From NCBI GenBank assembly GCA_946409855.1, contig CAMJXZ010000148.1, positions 1 through 7,792 on the forward strand: DNA of 7,792 nt, written 5' to 3'. Origin of the DNA: an uncultured Clostridia bacterium (GTDB taxonomy: Bacteria > Bacillota > Clostridia > Christensenellales > Aristaeellaceae). How positions within the stretch are numbered: position 1 is the stretch's first letter; every line of letters starts with the position of its first letter. Positions 1-6,349 of this stretch are shown here, in pieces. The position numbers and the translations under genes were made by a program. The notes beneath the pieces are model-generated. The model worked only from the letters and a program-made list of their open reading frames with translations. It had not been told where the DNA came from and did no database searches.

Positions 1-474
1 GCGTTCGTTCCTCTTGGCGACCGTCGCGCCCAGCTTGTTGCTGTTCACGTCGAAATCATCAAACAAGCCCGCGAAATCGCTTTCCGACGCGCTGCCCTTG
101 GCACTTTCCTCAATGTGGCGGAACACCGTTTCCAGGGTTTCATTCAGGTTTTCATCCTGCGCCGCCCGCTCGCACACGTTGCAGAACAGTTCGCTGGGCA
201 GGATGAAGAAGCCCTTTTCCTCGATCAGGCTTTCCCGCGCCTGTTCCGCTACCTCATCGGTCAAATCCGCATACTCAAAATAGATATCCCCAGCTTCACA
301 CTCGCCGATATTGATATAGGTGGTCAGGTTTTCACTGATATAGCGGTAAAACATCGTGCCAAGCACATAATTCTTAAAATCCCAGCCGTCCACGCTGCCG
401 CGGAGTTCATCGGCAATCGCCCAGATGGCGCGGTGCAGCTCGTCCCGTTCCTGTTCCTTCTTCACGTCAGGCAT
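1..474 (-). CDS. hsdM: Type I restriction-modification system methyltransferase subunit HsdM, 5' part (runs off window edge)
   Basis: This is the first 158 codons of a gene that continues beyond the left edge. The protein starts MPDVKKEQERDELHRAIWAI and contains the N-terminal helical signature of HsdM: GSVDGWDFKNYVLGTMFYRY, then YISENL, EKGFFILPSELF, DENLNETLETVF and FDVNSNKLGATVAKRNE. In known systems HsdM pairs with HsdS and uses S-adenosylmethionine to methylate adenine at the recognition site, and with HsdR forms the restriction complex. Only the HsdM_N recognition/assembly domain is visible; the methyltransferase motifs (SAM-binding loop and NPPF) would lie outside the window. The ATG at 472-474 begins the family-like N-terminus. 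The only Shine-Dalgarno candidate is a G-run at 484-489, nine bases upstream, which is weak. A good promoter lies at 506-534, so hsdM is probably the first gene of an hsdM-hsdS-hsdR type operon. Whether the full gene is intact cannot be judged. Confidence 0.93.
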   Translation of the reverse strand, partial: MPDVKKEQERDELHRAIWAIADELRGSVDGWDFKNYVLGTMFYRYISENLTTYINIGECEAGDIYFEYADLTDEVAEQARESLIEEKGFFILPSELFCNVCERAAQDENLNETLETVFRHIEESAKGSASESDFAGLFDDFDVNSNKLGATVAKRNER

Positions 475-505
475 TTTGATTTTCCCCCCGAGTTGTATTA
501 GCTGC

Positions 506-534
506 AGTATAACATATTTCCCCCACCGCTTCAA
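506..534 (-). promoter_or_regulatory. Promoter of hsdM (sigma-A type, extended -10)
   Basis: On the minus strand TTGAAG (529-534) is followed by a 17-bp spacer and TATACT (506-511). A TG at the extended -10 position (TGTTATACT) strengthens it. Transcription would start near 499, giving a leader of about 25 nt before the hsdM ATG. An imperfect inverted repeat, ACCGC-N6-GCGGT at 525-540, covers the -35 box and could be an operator, but it is short. Confidence 0.7.
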
Positions 535-547
535 GGCGGTTTTCCTT

Positions 548-680
548 GCAGCGGCGGCAACCGGGCCGCCACCGGGGACGGACCTTGTCCTGAAACGGAC
601 GCGCTTGTCCGCATCCCCGGGCCTCTCCCTCTCCGGCAATGTATATCCCCGCTTTATGGCGGCCCGGGTGCCGCCGCTGC
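548..680. repeat. Large inverted repeat with nested hairpins in the gene-free stretch upstream of hsdM
   Basis: Arms 548-570 and 658-680 are reverse complements over 23 bases with one mismatch. Inside them CCGGGGA (572-578) pairs perfectly with TCCCCGG (614-620). That helix encloses two small hairpins, GGAC/GTCC (580-583 with 587-590) and CGGAC/GTCCG (596-600 with 607-611), giving a branched, cloverleaf-like fold. Just outside, 687-695 pairs with 703-711 (8 of 9 pairs, 7-nt loop). No convincing coding frame covers it. It could be a mobile palindromic element, a structured RNA or a DNA cruciform; the sequence alone does not decide. Together with the hsdM promoter and the hairpin at 798-831 it accounts for most of the 400-base gene-free stretch 475-874; I see nothing in 712-797. 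Confidence 0.6.
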
Positions 681-797
681 GGCGCTGCCCGGCCGTACTT
701 CGCGGCCCGGCGATCCGTCCGCCCAACATCCGGGGAAACCGCTTACGAAACAGGCGGGCGGGAACAAAAAACGGCAGCAGCGGAGACGGCAACGTCA

Positions 798-831
798 ATG
801 CCTCTGCCCCGCTGACGCAGGACAGAGGCAT
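798..831 (-). terminator. Stem-loop after the 803-aa stalk gene, likely transcript end
   Basis: ATGCCTCTG (798-806) and CAGAGGCAT (823-831) are perfect complements. On the minus-strand RNA the stem extends to 12 pairs through one G-U pair and two C-G pairs, leaving a 10-nt loop. It starts 43 nt after the stop codon at 875-877, exactly the spacing of the corresponding hairpin after the 737-aa paralogue. The GAATCATAAAA just before it is also shared with that paralogue. No U-run follows directly, so as an intrinsic terminator it is weak; it may instead be a 3' stabilising stem. Confidence 0.55.
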
Positions 832-874
832 CGCATTTTATGATTCCATTCCTGTCGTTCTCCCCCGGCGGGCC

Positions 875-3286
875 TTACGGCATCAGGGCGCCGTCCTTCA
901 GGGTCACCCAGATCGCGGGGCGGACGACGCCGGCGGGGTTGTTGATTTCCGTGTAGTAGAGGGAGGCGGCGTTGATGGGGCCGCCCATGACGTAGGCGGA
1001 GACGGTCCGGTTGTCCCCCGGGAGGCGGAGCCACCACCAGCCGGTTTCGCCGGCCAGGACGCCGGCGGTGTTGCCGCCCCGGCGGACGGCGTAATCGGTC
1101 AGGGGGACGCTGTAGCGGGCGCTGCCGCTCTCCGCCGCCAGGACGGGGAGGTACTTGCTGACCTCCGCGTAGCTCAGGAGGAAGACCTGGTCCCGGGTGG
1201 TGTCGACGCTGAAGGCGTAGCCTTCGGTGTACTCTTCCAGGGTGCTGACGATGACGGTGTAGGCGATGACATGCCTTTCATTGGCGGTGAAGGCGGCGGC
1301 CATAAAGTCCCGGTTCAGCCACTGGCGCAGGGAGCAGGCCGACCAGTCCAGGACGCCGTTGACGGTGTTGTAGGGCATGGCGTCCAGGCCGCGGCGGCTC
1401 AGGAGGAGGGCCTTGTCCCCCTTTACGTCCAGCACCAGCCATTCGATGGGCGTCCGGTCCTTCCCGGAGGCGGACTGCGGGTAACGGCCCAGGGTGACAT
1501 ATTGGCCCACGGTCAGGCGGGCGTTCCGCGCGGCGATGGCGGCGTCGCAGGCGGCGGCCTTCTGGTCCGCGTCCCGGTAGCCGGGGATGGATGCATAAAC
1601 GGCCCGGGCGGCTTCGTAATCCCTGTCCTCAAAGAGGGACTCGGCCTTCTGGTAGGCGGCCTCGTTCTTTTCGCCGGTCAGGGCCAGGACCTGGGCCTGG
1701 AGGAGCTCGTTCTGCTTTTTCAGGGCGGCCAGCTGGTCCTGCGTGCTTTGCAGGGCGGTCTGCGTTTCGGTCAGCTTCTGCTGAACCCGGGTCATATCCG
1801 CCTGCAGCGTCTCATACGCTTCGTTTTTCGCGTTCAGGGCGAGCTGCACGGTTTCCAGATCGGCCTTCGTATTGGTCAGCTCCTGCTGCGTATCCGTCAG
1901 CTGCAGGGTCAGGGACCGGTTGGCTTCCCGTTCGGCCGTCAGGGACGCGGTCAGCTTGCTGACCTCATCCTGAAGGCCCGCGTTTTTGTCCTGCAGGGTG
2001 AGGTTTTCGTCCGTCAGGGACGCGTTCTCCTGCCGCAGGGAAGCGTTCTCGCCGGTCAGCGCGGACAGGGCGGCCTGGGCCTCGTCCAGCGCGGTCTGCC
2101 TGTTGGTAAGCTGCAGGGACAGGTCCTGGTTTTTCTTTTCCGCCTGGGCGAGGGATTGGTTCAGCTGATCGAGCTTGTCCTGCAGGTCCGCGTTTTCCGC
2201 CGTGACGGTATGGAAGGCTTCGGTCTGAACGTCCAGCCTGTTCTGAACGTCCGCCAGCTCTTCATCCTTCTTTTGAAGCGCGGCCTGCGCGTCCAGCAGG
2301 GCCTGCTTCGTCTCCTCCGCCTGGAGGCGCATCTGCTCCAGCGCGTCCGCGGACAGCTGCAGTTCGGTTTTCGTATCCGTCAGCTCCTCAGACAGCTGGG
2401 TGATCTGACCGTCTTTTTCGTTTGATTCTTCCGTCTTTTTGGCCAGCTCGTCCTGCAGTTCCTGCAGACGGCGGGCCAGGGCCAGGCTCCTTTCCGCCTC
2501 GGCCGCCAGGGAGCTGTTGGCAAAATACAGCTCCTTGCGGGTATTGGCCAGCTCGTCGCTGAGGCGGAGGGCGATCTCCTGGGCGGCGCGGATCTTGCCG
2601 ACCAGGGCGGCGAGACGCTGCTGCGCCGTCTCCAGCCTGTCCTTGACCGCCAGGGCTTCTTCCTTGGCGGCGGCGAAATTCGCCGACATGGCGGACAGGT
2701 CCTCCTGGGCGCCGGCCAGTTCCTCCCGGGCCCGGGCCGCTTCCGCCAGGGCGTCCTGCATCTGCTGCGTGAGTTCCCTTTGGCTCTGCCGGCCGGCGTC
2801 CAGCGCGGCGCCCAGCCTGTACAGCTGGTCCTGCAGCGGGCCGCTTTCCGCCCCGGCGGGGGCAGGCGCCTGGGACACGCGGGCTTCGCCGACCGTCACC
2901 TGCAGAGGCGCGGCGGCGACCCCGACGGCCTGCAGGGCGGCGTTTTCGCCCAGCACCGTATGGACGGTCAGGCTGATGCGGAAGCTGCCCGGCGCGGCGT
3001 CCGGCAGCACCCGGACCCACAGGCCCCGGGCGGCGCCGTCCTCCAGACGGACCAGGTACGTGATCCGGCCGGAGGGGTCGATTTCACCGGGGGTCAGCAC
3101 CTCGAAGACGGCGGGGTCGAGGCTGACGGACACCCGCAGCATCCGCGCCCCGGGCAGATTCCCGCTGACGGGGAAGACCGCTTCAAACGTCTCCCCCCGC
3201 GCAAGGACTGTTCCCGCGGATTCCGCCGCGCTCAGACAGGGGATGGCCAATGCAAGAATCAGCAGCAGCGAAAGGATTTTCCTCAT
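875..3286 (-). CDS. Exported coiled-coil stalk protein with C-terminal DUF6273-like head (803 aa)
   Basis: Domain order: a Sec signal peptide (residues 1-21, MRKILSLLLILALAIPC..., likely cleaved after SAA); a beta-rich Ig/cohesin-like domain (22-132); an Ala/Pro linker (133-152); a coiled coil (about 153-540) with clear heptads such as ENASLRQ/ENASLTD/ENLTLQD; a TPR-like segment (545-592, YQKAESLF...YEAARAVYASIPGYRDA); and a DUF6273-like head (about 594-798) with YVTLGRYPQ, IEWLVLD, CSLRQWLNRDF, QVFLLSYAEV, GWWWLRLPGDNR and VRPAIW. No LPXTG, membrane segment or standard lipobox is visible, so how it is held at the cell is unclear. The ATG at 3284-3286 was chosen because GGGAGGAG (3296-3303) lies nine bases upstream, the signal peptide begins there, and the paralogue starts at the same residue. 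The gene has its own promoter (3397-3425). DUF6273 has no established function; ligand binding by the head is my inference from its lectin-like sequence pattern. Confidence 0.88.
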   Translation of the reverse strand: MRKILSLLLILALAIPCLSAAESAGTVLARGETFEAVFPVSGNLPGARMLRVSVSLDPAVFEVLTPGEIDPSGRITYLVRLEDGAARGLWVRVLPDAAPGSFRISLTVHTVLGENAALQAVGVAAAPLQVTVGEARVSQAPAPAGAESGPLQDQLYRLGAALDAGRQSQRELTQQMQDALAEAARAREELAGAQEDLSAMSANFAAAKEEALAVKDRLETAQQRLAALVGKIRAAQEIALRLSDELANTRKELYFANSSLAAEAERSLALARRLQELQDELAKKTEESNEKDGQITQLSEELTDTKTELQLSADALEQMRLQAEETKQALLDAQAALQKKDEELADVQNRLDVQTEAFHTVTAENADLQDKLDQLNQSLAQAEKKNQDLSLQLTNRQTALDEAQAALSALTGENASLRQENASLTDENLTLQDKNAGLQDEVSKLTASLTAEREANRSLTLQLTDTQQELTNTKADLETVQLALNAKNEAYETLQADMTRVQQKLTETQTALQSTQDQLAALKKQNELLQAQVLALTGEKNEAAYQKAESLFEDRDYEAARAVYASIPGYRDADQKAAACDAAIAARNARLTVGQYVTLGRYPQSASGKDRTPIEWLVLDVKGDKALLLSRRGLDAMPYNTVNGVLDWSACSLRQWLNRDFMAAAFTANERHVIAYTVIVSTLEEYTEGYAFSVDTTRDQVFLLSYAEVSKYLPVLAAESGSARYSVPLTDYAVRRGGNTAGVLAGETGWWWLRLPGDNRTVSAYVMGGPINAASLYYTEINNPAGVVRPAIWVTLKDGALMP
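926..1006 (-). other. Fast-changing 27-codon patch in the head of the 803-aa protein (residues 761-787)
   Basis: Compared with the paralogous patch at 4018-4098, 12 of 27 codons change the amino acid and one is synonymous; 18 of 81 bases differ, with no indels. The left flank (GWWWLRLPGDNR) is identical in protein and the right flank (VRPAIWVTLKDGAL) differs only at silent sites. The changing codons here are ACC, TAC, GTC, GGC, CCC, ATC, GCC, TCC, CTC, ACG, GAA and GTC, mostly NNC. Position and pattern resemble the variable region of a diversity-generating retroelement target, but no template is available for comparison. Confidence 0.5.
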
Positions 3287-3295
3287 GACAGTCCG

Positions 3296-3303
3296 CTCCT
3301 CCC
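3296..3303 (-). promoter_or_regulatory. Ribosome binding site of the 803-aa stalk gene
   Basis: GGGAGGAG on the minus strand, nine bases before the ATG at 3284-3286. It fixes the start 15 codons downstream of an in-frame GTG at 3329-3331. The 737-aa paralogue has the matching CTGGGAGGA context. Confidence 0.85.
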
Positions 3304-3396
3304 AGGGTATGGATTGATATGGCTGAACCACAGACAGACGCCGGCGTCCGGCAGCAGGGCCCGCGGGGTGTGTTTCATTGGATCCGTACTGGTTCT

Positions 3397-3425
3397 ATTA
3401 TATGAAGAAGCGGCGGATTTTGCAA
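3397..3425 (-). promoter_or_regulatory. Promoter of the 803-aa stalk gene
   Basis: On the minus strand TTGCAA (3420-3425), a 17-bp spacer and a consensus TATAAT (3397-3402). The predicted start near 3390 gives a leader of roughly 100 nt before the ATG. The 737-aa gene ends in a terminator hairpin upstream, so the two paralogues are probably separate transcripts. Confidence 0.75.
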
Positions 3426-3551
3426 CGGTTTTTTCGACGGGGAGGAGGGGATCCGATGATGAGCGGGTGATGAGGGCGGCGGCGATGTCCTGCTGTACTT
3501 TTCCGCCTGAAGATACGTCCGCAAAGCTGGACTGTTCTTCGGTGAAAATGT

Positions 3552-3574
3552 CCTGGGACCTTACAGGTCCCAGG
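3552..3574. repeat. Perfect 10-bp stem hairpin with 3-nt loop
   Basis: CCTGGGACCT (3552-3561) and AGGTCCCAGG (3565-3574) are exact reverse complements around TAC. It borders the interspersed repeat that begins at 3580. On the minus strand it is followed by ACATTTTC, a weak U-rich tail, so it could act as a secondary terminator before the promoter at 3397-3425. Confidence 0.6.
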
Positions 3575-3579
3575 GGTGC

Positions 3580-3624
3580 ACCTCATCCGGCCCTCCGGGC
3601 CACCACCGGGGCCTGCCGGCCCGT
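3580..3624. repeat. Interspersed intergenic repeat, copy 1
   Basis: Shares ACCTCATCCGGCCC (3580-3593) and an identical 25-base block (3600-3624, starting CCACCACCGGGGCC) with the copy at 7653-7701. The short segment between the blocks differs but in both copies completes a hairpin with the first block (GGCCC/GGGCC here). This is the style of short palindromic repeat that is scattered between genes in gut Clostridia. Confidence 0.7.
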
Positions 3625-3776
3625 CCTCGCTGAAAACAGGCCACCGGCCTGTTTTCCGGGCGCTGCGGACTCCCAATGGGGAAGGCTTTTGGGGCGGGCC
3701 GTCCTCACTGATAACAGGCCACCGGACAGTTTTACGGGGCCTCACAGCCCCCAGAGGGAAAGGATTTTGGGCGTTC
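3621..3776. repeat. Tandem duplication of a 78-bp unit
   Basis: Units 3621-3698 and 3699-3776 align without gaps at about 72% identity (56 of 78), with 35 of the first 40 bases matching. Unit 1 has a perfect hairpin, AAAACAGGCC (3633-3642) with GGCCTGTTTT (3646-3655), terminator-like in both directions. In unit 2 that hairpin has decayed. Both units carry a second small CCC/GGG hairpin near their end. Because 78 is a multiple of three, both units stay open in frame, but the translated units are only 16 of 26 identical, below the DNA identity, which argues against a real protein. Confidence 0.65.
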
Positions 3777-3897
3777 CGGGTTGTGCAAGCTGACCTGGAA
3801 ATGGTTGATTTCAAATCGTTCACTGCTTAACATCTTTTCGCATGGTTCTTTCCGCATGGTTTTTATTTCCTTTTTTTAATTCCCTTTTATATAAAGA
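3777..3897. other. AT-rich gene-free spacer
   Basis: An abrupt shift to AT-rich sequence between the tandem repeat and the terminator of the 737-aa gene. It contains a short direct repeat, CGCATGGTT at 3839-3847 and 3853-3861. I see no credible gene or clear promoter here. Confidence 0.45.
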
Positions 3898-3923
3898 ACT
3901 GCCGCAGTTTTTTCTGCAGCAGT
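3898..3923 (-). terminator. Terminator of the 737-aa stalk gene, possibly bidirectional
   Basis: On the minus-strand RNA ACUGCUGCAG pairs with CUGCGGCAGU (10 pairs, one G-U) around an AAAAAA loop, followed by UUCUUUAU. It begins 43 nt after the stop codon at 3967-3969. On the plus strand the stem has one mismatch and is followed by CTTTTTTAT, so it may also stop transcription from the other side. Confidence 0.8.
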
Positions 3924-3966
3924 CTTTTTTATGATTCAGTTCTTCCCGGCCTCCCCGCGACGGATC

Positions 3967-6180
3967 TTACGGGCGCAGGGCGCCGTCCTTCAGTGTCACC
4001 CAAATTGCGGGGCGGACGATGCCGGCGGGGTTGTTGATGGACATGTAATAGACGGGGGTGGCGTTGGCGGTGCTGCCCATGGCCACGGCGGAGACGGACC
4101 GGTTGTCCCCCGGGAGGCGGAGCCACCACCAGCCGGTCTTGCCGCCCAGGATGCCGTTGGTGTTGCCGCCCCGGCGGGCTGCGTAGTCGGTCAGCGGGAC
4201 GCTGTAGCGGGCGCTGCCGCTCTCGGCCGCCAGGACGGACAGGTACTTGCTGACCTCCGCGTAGCTCAGGAGGAACACCTGATCCTTGGTGGTGTTGACG
4301 CTGAAGGCGTAGCCCTCGGTGTACTTTTCCAGGGTGCTGACGATGACGGTGGGCACGATGACGCGCTTTTCATCATCGGTGAAGGCGGTGTTGATAAAGT
4401 CCCGGTTCAGCCACTTGCGCAGGGAGCAGCTTGACCAGTCATAGACGCCGTTGACGGTGTTGTAGGCCATGGCGTCCAGGCCGCGGCGGCTCACCAGGAG
4501 GGCCTTGTCGCCCTTTACTTCCAGCACCAGCCACTCGATGGGCGTCCGGTCCTTCCCGGCGGCGGACTGCGGGTAGCGGCCCAGGGTGACATACTGGCCT
4601 ACGGTCAGGCGGGCGTTCCAGGCGGCGATGGCCTCGTCGCAGGCGGCGGCCTTCTCGTCCGCATCCCGGTAGCCGGGGATGGTCACGTAGATGGCCCGGG
4701 CGGCGACAAAATCCCTGTCCTTAAAGAGGGCTTCGGCCTTCTGGTAGGCGATCTCCTTTTTTTCTTCCGTCAGCGTTTGGACCTGCTCCACGGCTTCCTG
4801 CAAAGCGGCCTTGGTTTCATCCAGCTTCTGATTGCTCTCTTCCAATTCCTTTTGGAGGTCATCGCAGACGATGGTCTTCTCGTTCAGTTCCGCGATCAGC
4901 CTGGCTATCTCGTTCCGGAGGTTCTCGTTTTCTTCGTTCAGGGCTGCGTTTTTTGTTTTCAGATCATCGTTTTCTTTTTTCAGGGCCGCGTTTTCTTCAG
5001 TCAGGTCCCGGTTCTTCCGCTTCTCCTCCGCCAGGGCATTGCTCAGCTCGGTCAGACTGCCCTGCACCGACGCCAGCTGGTCCCGCAGGCTCTCGTTTTC
5101 CGCCTTCAGGGCTTCAAAGTTTTTGGTCAGCTCCGCCAGGCCGGCCTGGAGGCCTTCGATCTCGTTTTCCTTCTGTCTGATCGTTTCCTGCGCCGCTTTC
5201 AGGTCTTCCCTGGCCTGGGCCAGCTGGGTCTTCATCTGTTCCAGCGTTTCCCGGGTCAGATACAGGTCCTTCTGCGTATTTTCAAGGTCGGCGGTCAGAT
5301 GGACGATCTGATCGTCCTTTTCCTTCACTTCCTGCGTTTTCACTTTCAGCAGGGCTTCCAGTTCCTCCACCCTGGCGGCCAGGGCTTCGTTCTTTTTTAT
5401 TTCGGTATCCAGCTGGGCTTTGGAAAAATACAGCTCTTTCCGGGTATTGGCCAGTTCGTCGCTGAGCCGCAGGGCGATCTCCTGGGCGGCGCGGATCTTG
5501 CTGATCAGGACGGAAAGCCGCTTGTGCGCCGTCTCCAGCTTATCCTTGACCGCCGTGGCTTCTTCCTTGGCCAGGGTGTAATTCGCCGTCATGACGGCCA
5601 GGTCTTCCTGGGCGCCGGCCAGTTCCTCCCGGGCCTGGGCCGCTTCCGCCTGGGCTTCCAGCAGGTGCTGGGTAAGCTCCTGGCGGCTCTGCCGGCCGGC
5701 GTCCAGCGCGGCGTTCAGCTTGCCGATCTGGCCCATGAGGGGGGTATCGGCAGGGGCGGAGCCCTGGGCCGCGAGGGAGGCGCTGACCGTCACCTGCAGG
5801 GGCGCGGCGGTGACCCCGACGGCCTGCAGGGCGGCGTTTTCGCCCAGCACCGTATGGACGGTCAGGCTGATGCGGTAACCGCCCGGCACGGCGTCCGGCA
5901 GCACACGGAGCCAAAGCCCCCGGGCGGCGCCGTCCTCCAGATGGACCAGGTACGTAATCCGGCCGGCGCTATCCATTTCACCCGGAATCTGCACTTCAAA
6001 GGCGGCCGGATCGCAAAGGACGGATACCCGCAGCATCTTCGCCCCGGGCATATCGCCCCGGATGGGGAAGACCGCTTCGAACATCTCTCCCCGTTCAAGG
6101 ACTGTTCCGGCGGATTCCGCCACGCTCAGACAGGGCATGGCCAGCAGCATAACCAGCAGGATCGCAGTGATTTTCTTCAT
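3967..6180 (-). CDS. Exported coiled-coil stalk protein with C-terminal DUF6273-like head, paralogue (737 aa)
   Basis: Same architecture as the 803-aa neighbour: a signal peptide (1-21, MKKITAILLVMLLAMPC..., cleavage after SVA); a beta-rich Ig/cohesin-like domain (22-132) with no indel against the neighbour; a linker three residues shorter; a coiled coil (about 150-475) with heptads ENAALKK/ENDDLKT/KNAALNE/ENENLRN; a TPR-like segment (479-526); and a DUF6273-like head (about 528-732) ending in GWWWLRLPGDNR...VRPAIWVTLKDG. The coil is exactly 63 residues shorter, while the TPR-like part and head have identical lengths. The ATG at 6178-6180 is supported by GGGAGGAAG (6188-6196), seven bases upstream, and by the matching start of the paralogue. 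It is divergent from deoD across about 200 bases. No strong promoter was found; the AT-rich CTATTATATAAG on its strand overlaps the deoD -10 box, so overlapping divergent promoters are possible. Function is unknown; surface binding is inferred. Confidence 0.88.
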   Translation of the reverse strand: MKKITAILLVMLLAMPCLSVAESAGTVLERGEMFEAVFPIRGDMPGAKMLRVSVLCDPAAFEVQIPGEMDSAGRITYLVHLEDGAARGLWLRVLPDAVPGGYRISLTVHTVLGENAALQAVGVTAAPLQVTVSASLAAQGSAPADTPLMGQIGKLNAALDAGRQSRQELTQHLLEAQAEAAQAREELAGAQEDLAVMTANYTLAKEEATAVKDKLETAHKRLSVLISKIRAAQEIALRLSDELANTRKELYFSKAQLDTEIKKNEALAARVEELEALLKVKTQEVKEKDDQIVHLTADLENTQKDLYLTRETLEQMKTQLAQAREDLKAAQETIRQKENEIEGLQAGLAELTKNFEALKAENESLRDQLASVQGSLTELSNALAEEKRKNRDLTEENAALKKENDDLKTKNAALNEENENLRNEIARLIAELNEKTIVCDDLQKELEESNQKLDETKAALQEAVEQVQTLTEEKKEIAYQKAEALFKDRDFVAARAIYVTIPGYRDADEKAAACDEAIAAWNARLTVGQYVTLGRYPQSAAGKDRTPIEWLVLEVKGDKALLVSRRGLDAMAYNTVNGVYDWSSCSLRKWLNRDFINTAFTDDEKRVIVPTVIVSTLEKYTEGYAFSVNTTKDQVFLLSYAEVSKYLSVLAAESGSARYSVPLTDYAARRGGNTNGILGGKTGWWWLRLPGDNRSVSAVAMGSTANATPVYYMSINNPAGIVRPAIWVTLKDGALRP
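4018..4098 (-). other. Fast-changing 27-codon patch in the head of the 737-aa protein (residues 695-721)
   Basis: Counterpart of 926-1006. The changing codons here are TCC, GTG, GCC, AGC, ACC, GCC, ACC, CCC, GTC, ATG, TCC and ATC. Invariant residues between them (VSA, MG, NA, YY, INNPAG) keep a regular scaffold, as expected for a fold whose exposed positions alone vary. Confidence 0.5.
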
Positions 6181-6187
6181 AGCAGTT

Positions 6188-6196
6188 CTTCCTCCC
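6188..6196 (-). promoter_or_regulatory. Ribosome binding site of the 737-aa stalk gene
   Basis: GGGAGGAAG on the minus strand, seven bases from the ATG. The preceding TATCAAT...CTGGGAGGA is shared with the leader of the 803-aa gene, showing that the duplication included the translation start region. Confidence 0.85.
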
Positions 6197-6292
6197 AGAA
6201 TATATTGATAAAAAATTGAAGGAGCGGAATGTGTGAACGCCGGTATCGGGCTTGCAGCGGCTTGCCTTCCTGCGCTGTTTTCCTTCCATTCC

Positions 6293-6321
6293 TTGACGGA
6301 ACAGCCGGAAACTTATATAAT
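6293..6321 (+). promoter_or_regulatory. Promoter of the deoD-DUF523 operon
   Basis: TTGACG (6293-6298), a 17-bp spacer and a perfect TATAAT (6316-6321). Transcription would start near 6328, giving a leader of about 54 nt. This is the strongest promoter in the window. Confidence 0.88.
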
Positions 6322-6349
6322 AGGATCAGCAAGTAATGTTCACGCAGGA

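Noticed and set aside
425..2425. A 666-codon open frame on the plus strand opposite the 803-aa gene
   Set aside because: It reads Gly/Gln/Arg/Val-rich low-complexity sequence as the antisense of a GC-rich coiled coil, has no ribosome binding site or recognisable domain, and covers the hsdM promoter and the inverted repeat.
3234..3240. Lipoprotein signal at Cys17 of both stalk proteins (AIPC, AMPC)
   Set aside because: Proline directly before the cysteine does not fit the lipobox; signal peptidase I sites (SAA, SVA) follow a few residues later.
3287..3331. Upstream GTG start adding 15 residues to the 803-aa protein
   Set aside because: It would place MVQPYQSIPW before the signal peptide and put the Shine-Dalgarno sequence inside the coding region.
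3580..3776. CRISPR array
   Set aside because: There are only two 78-bp units with no short regular repeat and unique spacers, and no cas genes.
3398..3823. A 141-codon minus-strand open frame across the tandem repeat
   Set aside because: It starts at GTG without a ribosome binding site, runs over the promoter of the 803-aa gene, and its repeated units are less conserved as protein (16 of 26) than as DNA (56 of 78).
3732..3857. A 41-codon minus-strand open frame starting MRKEPCEKML
   Set aside because: Only a weak AAGGAA about ten bases upstream; the frame ends inside the decayed repeat and resembles nothing I recognise.
875..6180. Retroelement reverse transcriptase or template repeat within the window
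   Set aside because: No reverse-transcriptase motifs in any frame, and no third copy of the variable patch with adenine-rich codons.
3931..6219. Long plus-strand open frames opposite the 737-aa gene
   Set aside because: Mirror images of the coiled-coil coding strand, with no domain and no initiation signals.
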